Source: Anaerolineae bacterium (GTDB taxonomy: Bacteria > Chloroflexota > Anaerolineae > B4-G1). Taken from it: DNA of 8,759 bases. Where the stretch lies: the NCBI GenBank assembly GCA_030612585.1, contig JAUWNP010000191.1:1-8759 (forward strand), read 5' to 3'. Each line of letters opens with the position of its first letter. Positions within the stretch are counted from its first letter, which is position 1. Positions 6,232-8,759 of this stretch are shown here, piece after piece. A program made the position numbers and the translations under genes. The notes under the pieces were generated by a model. The model made no database searches. It was not told the DNA's origin and saw nothing but the letters and a program-made list of their open reading frames with translations.

Positions 6232-6456
6232 ATGACGGAAGACGTGGGACTACGGCGGGCTGACCTCGCACCCTACGCCGGCCGCTGGGTGGCGCTGGTG
6301 CGCGGGCACGTGGCCGGAGTGGGATGGACGGCCGGCGAGGCACGCCGGGCCGCCCAGCGCAGCCGTCCCAAGGAAAAGCCACGAGTGATCCTCGTGCCAA
6401 CCGTGGAGGTGACCGATGACAAAGATGACAACGAAAACAAAGATACGCCTGCCTGA
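6232..6456 (+). CDS. Small DUF5678-like protein
   Basis: The 74-residue product has the pattern DLAPYAGRWVALVRGHVAGVGWTAGEARRAAQRSRPKEKPRVILVP (residues 11-56). This fits the DUF5678 type of small protein: a 'Y-x-G-R/K-W-V-A' strand, a short helix of the 'T-x-E-A-x-x-A-A' kind and a closing hydrophobic strand. No biochemical function is established that I know of. The last 18 residues, rich in Asp, Lys and Asn, are encoded across the ribosome site and start of cca (41-base overlap) and are probably not conserved. There is no Shine-Dalgarno; the promoter -10 lies nine bases before the ATG, so leaderless initiation is expected. Being in one transcript with cca suggests a housekeeping context, but the link may only be positional. 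Confidence 0.7.
   Translation: MTEDVGLRRADLAPYAGRWVALVRGHVAGVGWTAGEARRAAQRSRPKEKPRVILVPTVEVTDDKDDNENKDTPA
6405..6412 (+). promoter_or_regulatory. Ribosome binding site of cca
   Basis: GGAGGTGA ends three bases before the ATG at 6416, and its GGAGG core has an ideal six-base spacing. It fixes the cca start and lies within the upstream reading frame, so cca can initiate on its own even though the upstream gene has no ribosome site. Confidence 0.8.
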
Positions 6457-7915
6457 CTGGCCCTGGCAGGTCGTGCACCGGTTGGCCGAGGAACGCGGGG
6501 CGCGGGTGTGGCCGGTGGGGGGCGCGGTGCGCGACGCGCTGCTGGACCGGTCTGTACACGATTGGGACTTCGCCGTGAACCGGGACGCGATGGGCCTGGC
6601 GCGGGCCGTGGCCAATACACTGGGCGGGGCCTACTTCCCACTGGACGTGGAGCGGGATGCCGGCCGGGTCGTGCTGGCGGCTGCGGACGGCGCCAGGCTG
6701 GAACTGGACTTCGCGGCCTTGCGGGGCGCTGACCTGGAGGCCGATCTGCTCGCGCGTGACTTCACCATCAACGCGCTGGCGCTGGACGAGACGGGCACGC
6801 TGGTGGATCCGACGGGCGGCCAGGCCGACCTGGAGGCCAGGCGCATCCGCGCGACGAGCGAGTGGGTTTTCCGGGACGACCCGGTGCGACTGCTGCGCGC
6901 CGTGCGGATAGAGGCCGAACTGGGCTTCGAGATCGAGCCGCAGACGGCGGCCGGGATCCACCGTGATGCGCCTCTGCTGACCACCCCGGCGGCAGAGCGA
7001 GTGCGGGATGAGTTTGCGCGTACACTGGCGACACAGAACGCAGTCCTTCACCTGCAGCGGCTCGACGAACTTGGCCTGCTGCCCCACATGGTGCCGGAAC
7101 TGGAACTGCTCAAGGGCGTCACCCAGTCGTCGCCGCACCGCTTCGACGTGTGGCAGCACACGCTGTTGATGGTCGACTCGCTGGAGGGCGTCGTCGCTGC
7201 CGTCACGGGGCAGGAGGTCGGGCCACGCGCTCTGGCGGACGGGCCTCCCGCCGCCTGGGGCGACCTGGCGCGAGTGTTGGGCCAGTTCGCCAGCGACGTG
7301 CGCGTGCACCTGGCGGTCGAGATCAGCGGTGGGCGCAACCGGGCGCTGCTGCTCAAACTGGCGGCGCTACTGCACGACGTTGGCAAGCCTGAGACCTGGT
7401 CACAAGGCGAGGATGGCCGCATACACTTCTACGACCACGAACCGGTGGGAGCACGGATGGCAGCAGCGCGGCTGCGGGCGCTGCGTTTTAGCCACGACGA
7501 GGTGGCGCGCGTGCGCGCCATGGTCAAAGGACACCTGCGCCCGGCTCACCTGGCCCGCGCCGAACGGGTCACCCGCCGCGCCGTCTATCGCTACTTCCGC
7601 GCCACAGGCGACGCTGGCGTCGAGGTGGTGCTGCTAAGCCTGGCCGACTACCTGGCGACCTGTGGCCCGAATCTCCAGGAGCCCCGCTGGGCGCGACGGC
7701 TGGAGGTGGCGGAGACGCTGCTGACCCACTACTTCGAGCGGTACCAGGAGACGATAGCCCCGCCTCCGCTGGTCACAGGCCACGACCTGATGGCCGAACT
7801 GCATCTGGCGGAAGGGCCGGAGATTGGGCGGCTGCTGGAAACGCTGCGGGAGGCCCAGGCGGCTGGGGAGGTTAAGACGCGGGAGCAGGCGTTGGCGCTG
7901 GCGCGGCGGCTGTAG
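6416..7915 (+). CDS. cca: CCA tRNA nucleotidyltransferase (class II poly(A) polymerase family) with HD domain
   Basis: The 499-residue enzyme is expected to add or repair the 3'-CCA of tRNAs in the cytoplasm using CTP and ATP. Visible motifs: VGGAVRD (34-40) and DWDF (49-52), carrying the metal-binding aspartates; RDFTINALAL (114-123); DPTGG (131-135); RDDPVRLLRAVR (153-164), the nucleotide-selecting region in which Asp stands where many enzymes have Glu; and an HD-type domain with VWQHTLLMVD (245-254) and LLHDVGKPETW (318-328). PPLVTGHDLM (450-459) is a usual C-terminal block. The start at 6416 has GGAGG six bases upstream (6405-6409), inside the end of the DUF5678-like gene. Closely related A-adding or C-adding enzymes and poly(A) polymerase share these motifs, so strict CCA specificity is not proven. 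Strongly GC-rich, with long antisense open frames as a by-product. Confidence 0.92.
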   Translation: MTKMTTKTKIRLPDWPWQVVHRLAEERGARVWPVGGAVRDALLDRSVHDWDFAVNRDAMGLARAVANTLGGAYFPLDVERDAGRVVLAAADGARLELDFAALRGADLEADLLARDFTINALALDETGTLVDPTGGQADLEARRIRATSEWVFRDDPVRLLRAVRIEAELGFEIEPQTAAGIHRDAPLLTTPAAERVRDEFARTLATQNAVLHLQRLDELGLLPHMVPELELLKGVTQSSPHRFDVWQHTLLMVDSLEGVVAAVTGQEVGPRALADGPPAAWGDLARVLGQFASDVRVHLAVEISGGRNRALLLKLAALLHDVGKPETWSQGEDGRIHFYDHEPVGARMAAARLRALRFSHDEVARVRAMVKGHLRPAHLARAERVTRRAVYRYFRATGDAGVEVVLLSLADYLATCGPNLQEPRWARRLEVAETLLTHYFERYQETIAPPPLVTGHDLMAELHLAEGPEIGRLLETLREAQAAGEVKTREQALALARRL

Positions 7916-7963
7916 TCGGCGTCAGTGGTAGGGGTTCCGTTATCCCTTGAAGCGACTATTCGC

Positions 7964-7991
7964 TTGACAATCCGGCTATTTAGGATAGAAT
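7964..7991 (+). promoter_or_regulatory. Promoter of tRNA-Phe
   Basis: TTGACA (7964-7969), a 16-base spacer and TAGAAT (7986-7991) form a strong sigma70-like promoter. The predicted start, about 7998, is two bases before the mature tRNA 5' end. It matches the promoter ahead of the DUF5678-like gene in its GCTTGACA core and 16-base spacer. Confidence 0.8.
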
Positions 7992-7999
7992 ATCGGTGC

Positions 8000-8076
8000 G
8001 CCGAGATAGCTCAGCCTGGTAGAGCACCTGACTGAAAATCAGGGAGTCGACAGTTCAAATCTGTCTCTCGGCACCA
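8000..8076 (+). tRNA. trnF: tRNA-Phe (anticodon GAA)
   Basis: The 77-base gene folds as a standard cloverleaf. Acceptor GCCGAGA (8000-8006) pairs with TCTCGGC (8066-8072); the D-stem is GCTC/GAGC; anticodon stem CCTGA/TCAGG encloses CTGAAAA with anticodon GAA at 8034-8036; T-stem GACAG/CTGTC encloses TTCAAAT. The discriminator is A8073 and CCA is encoded at 8074-8076. It has its own promoter and an intrinsic terminator, so it is a single-gene unit lying downstream of the gene for the CCA-adding enzyme, which this tRNA does not need for first-time maturation. Confidence 0.97.
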
Positions 8077-8077
8077 C

Positions 8078-8113
8078 AAAGACCCGCCAAAGAGGACGGG
8101 TCTTTTGTTTTTT
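8078..8113 (+). terminator. Intrinsic terminator after tRNA-Phe
   Basis: AAAGACCCG (8078-8086) pairs perfectly with CGGGTCTTT (8097-8105) around a 10-base loop and runs into a T-rich tail (TTTTGTTTTTT, 8103-8113). On the opposite strand the stem is followed only by TTTGTGG, so termination of the convergent nucleotidyltransferase message there would be weaker. Confidence 0.9.
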
Positions 8114-8146
8114 GCCTGTGGCGCGGCTCAGGCCGCGGTGAGAGGA

Positions 8147-8224
8147 CTAACCGTGCTCAAACCGCTCCCAGTAGTTTCTCTCCGCGGCATTGCCAGCGAG
8201 ATTGCGTGCGAGCCAGGGCTTCAC
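8147..8224 (-). CDS. Possible micro-ORF coupled to the AbiEii-like gene
   Basis: A GTG at 8224 forms a GTGA overlap with the stop of the AbiEii-like gene and opens a 25-codon frame reading VKPWLARNLAGNAAERNYWERFEHG before TAG at 8147. The amino-acid make-up looks protein-like, but it has no known family and is too short to trust. It may be chance, or the residue of a longer C-terminus lost by a frame change. Confidence 0.15.
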   Translation of the reverse strand: MKPWLARNLAGNAAERNYWERFEHG

Positions 8225-8759
8225 TCCAGCAAGGTGGTGATGGCCTCGCGCGCATCCCCGTAGTCCACGAACTGAGGTAGTAGGGGCTGAAGATCCCGTT
8301 CCCATTCAGAGCGAACTCGTTCTAAGGCCTGCTTTAGCCTACTGGGTTCCCACTTCATTTCATACAAGCCGAGTTTGCGCTCCATTAGATTTGAGTCTGG
8401 CTGCACTCCTTGGCGTAACAGCAGCCAGATATCGTACAGATCCCGAGGCTTGCCCCGCACCTTTTCGGCCAGCAGATGCTCCAATGTCAGCACGGTGACG
8501 ATGAAAGGACGTACGTCGTCGTACTCTGACGTCACCAACTCCCGGTGCGTCTCCACTTCCTCCAGTCGCCTGTTGACGTCTATCCGTACCTTCCCCTTGC
8601 TACGATCGTGCCCATCGTAGAGCGGCCCTCGGAAACTGATGTCGAAACTGAAGCCCACATCCGAGATCCAGTCATTACGCATTTCGGCGACAACGCCGAG
8701 AGTCTCCAGCCCGACGACAATCTCATCCCAGAGAGCCCGCAGTATGGTGACATCGTTTG
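8221..8759 (-). CDS. AbiEii/AbiGii-type nucleotidyltransferase, C-terminal part (N-terminus beyond window)
   Basis: The frame is open from the right edge to TGA at 8221: 178 visible residues. Its pattern matches the nucleotidyltransferase family that contains the AbiEii toxin: KVRIDV (visible residues 56-61), then FIVTVLTLEHLLAEKVRGKPRDLYDIWLLL (85-114), where the AEK...RDLYD block is the hallmark. The catalytic GGT...D-x-D region would lie upstream, outside the window, so activity cannot be judged. An internal ATG at 8682 is not the true start because homologous-looking sequence continues upstream of it. In AbiE-type systems a DNA-binding antitoxin gene precedes the toxin; whether one exists here cannot be seen. 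Many family members are orphans of unknown role. It converges on tRNA-Phe, a frequent neighbourhood for acquired genes. Confidence 0.75.
   Translation of the reverse strand, partial: NDVTILRALWDEIVVGLETLGVVAEMRNDWISDVGFSFDISFRGPLYDGHDRSKGKVRIDVNRRLEEVETHRELVTSEYDDVRPFIVTVLTLEHLLAEKVRGKPRDLYDIWLLLRQGVQPDSNLMERKLGLYEMKWEPSRLKQALERVRSEWERDLQPLLPQFVDYGDAREAITTLLE

Noticed and set aside
5990..7309. 439-codon minus-strand open frame
   Set aside because: Antisense to cca, a GC-rich gene, where stop-free complementary frames are expected. It also runs through the repeat elements, and its product is Arg/Pro/His-rich without domains.
8122..8137. CGCGGC-TCAG-GCCGCG hairpin as a terminator of the AbiEii-like gene
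   Set aside because: A good 6-bp stem, but on the minus strand it is followed by an A-rich tract and not by a run of T, so termination there is not supported.
1..8759. CRISPR array, rRNA, insertion sequence or transposase
   Set aside because: I found no regularly spaced repeats, no rRNA-like sequence and no transposase-like product in any frame.

Overview
The window looks like bacterial chromosome. A member of the Chloroflexota (Anaerolineae-like) is my best guess, and it is only an inference. The reasons are a lipoprotein membrane-fusion protein, an exopolysaccharide locus with a fused Wzz/BY-kinase, and a DUF5678-type small protein directly ahead of a CCA-adding enzyme. Base composition is uneven by eye: the polysaccharide genes at the left are moderate in GC, the adaptor gene is richer, and the cca gene is strongly GC-rich.

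Left half (1-5656), all on the minus strand and probably one operon read right to left. An extended -10 promoter near 5650 precedes a leader of about 150 nt with a hairpin carrying an anti-Shine-Dalgarno-like loop. Four genes follow: a secreted lipoprotein of the HlyD/MacA adaptor type (5489-4113), a polysaccharide co-polymerase fused to a BY-type tyrosine kinase (4053-2434), a lysophospholipid/lipid A-type acyltransferase homologue (2437-1379), and a Wzx-like flippase that runs off the left edge (1386-1). The last three genes overlap by 4 and 8 bases, so they are translationally coupled. Together they suggest assembly and export of a surface polysaccharide, with an envelope adaptor whose pump is not in the window.

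Middle (5490-6231) is about 740 bases with no convincing gene but much structure: the operon promoter and leader, a hairpin with a repeated arm, a 16-bp perfect-phase tandem duplication, a 110-bp imperfect palindrome containing two hairpins that are inverted copies of one another with compensatory base changes, and a dyad directly upstream of a second promoter.

Right half. A TTGACA-16-TATCAT promoter, placed so that the mRNA is essentially leaderless, drives a 74-aa DUF5678-like gene that overlaps a full-length CCA tRNA nucleotidyltransferase gene. A separate promoter of the same design (GCTTGACA, 16-nt spacer) drives tRNA-Phe(GAA), which encodes its own CCA and ends in an intrinsic terminator. 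On the opposite strand, the right edge holds the C-terminal part of an AbiEii/AbiGii-type nucleotidyltransferase, possibly a toxin-antitoxin or abortive-infection component. Its partner would lie beyond the window.

I do not see a complete undescribed system. The best leads are the 110-bp palindromic element, the leader with the anti-SD loop, the acyltransferase homologue lacking its expected catalytic acid, and the pump-less adaptor heading the polysaccharide operon.
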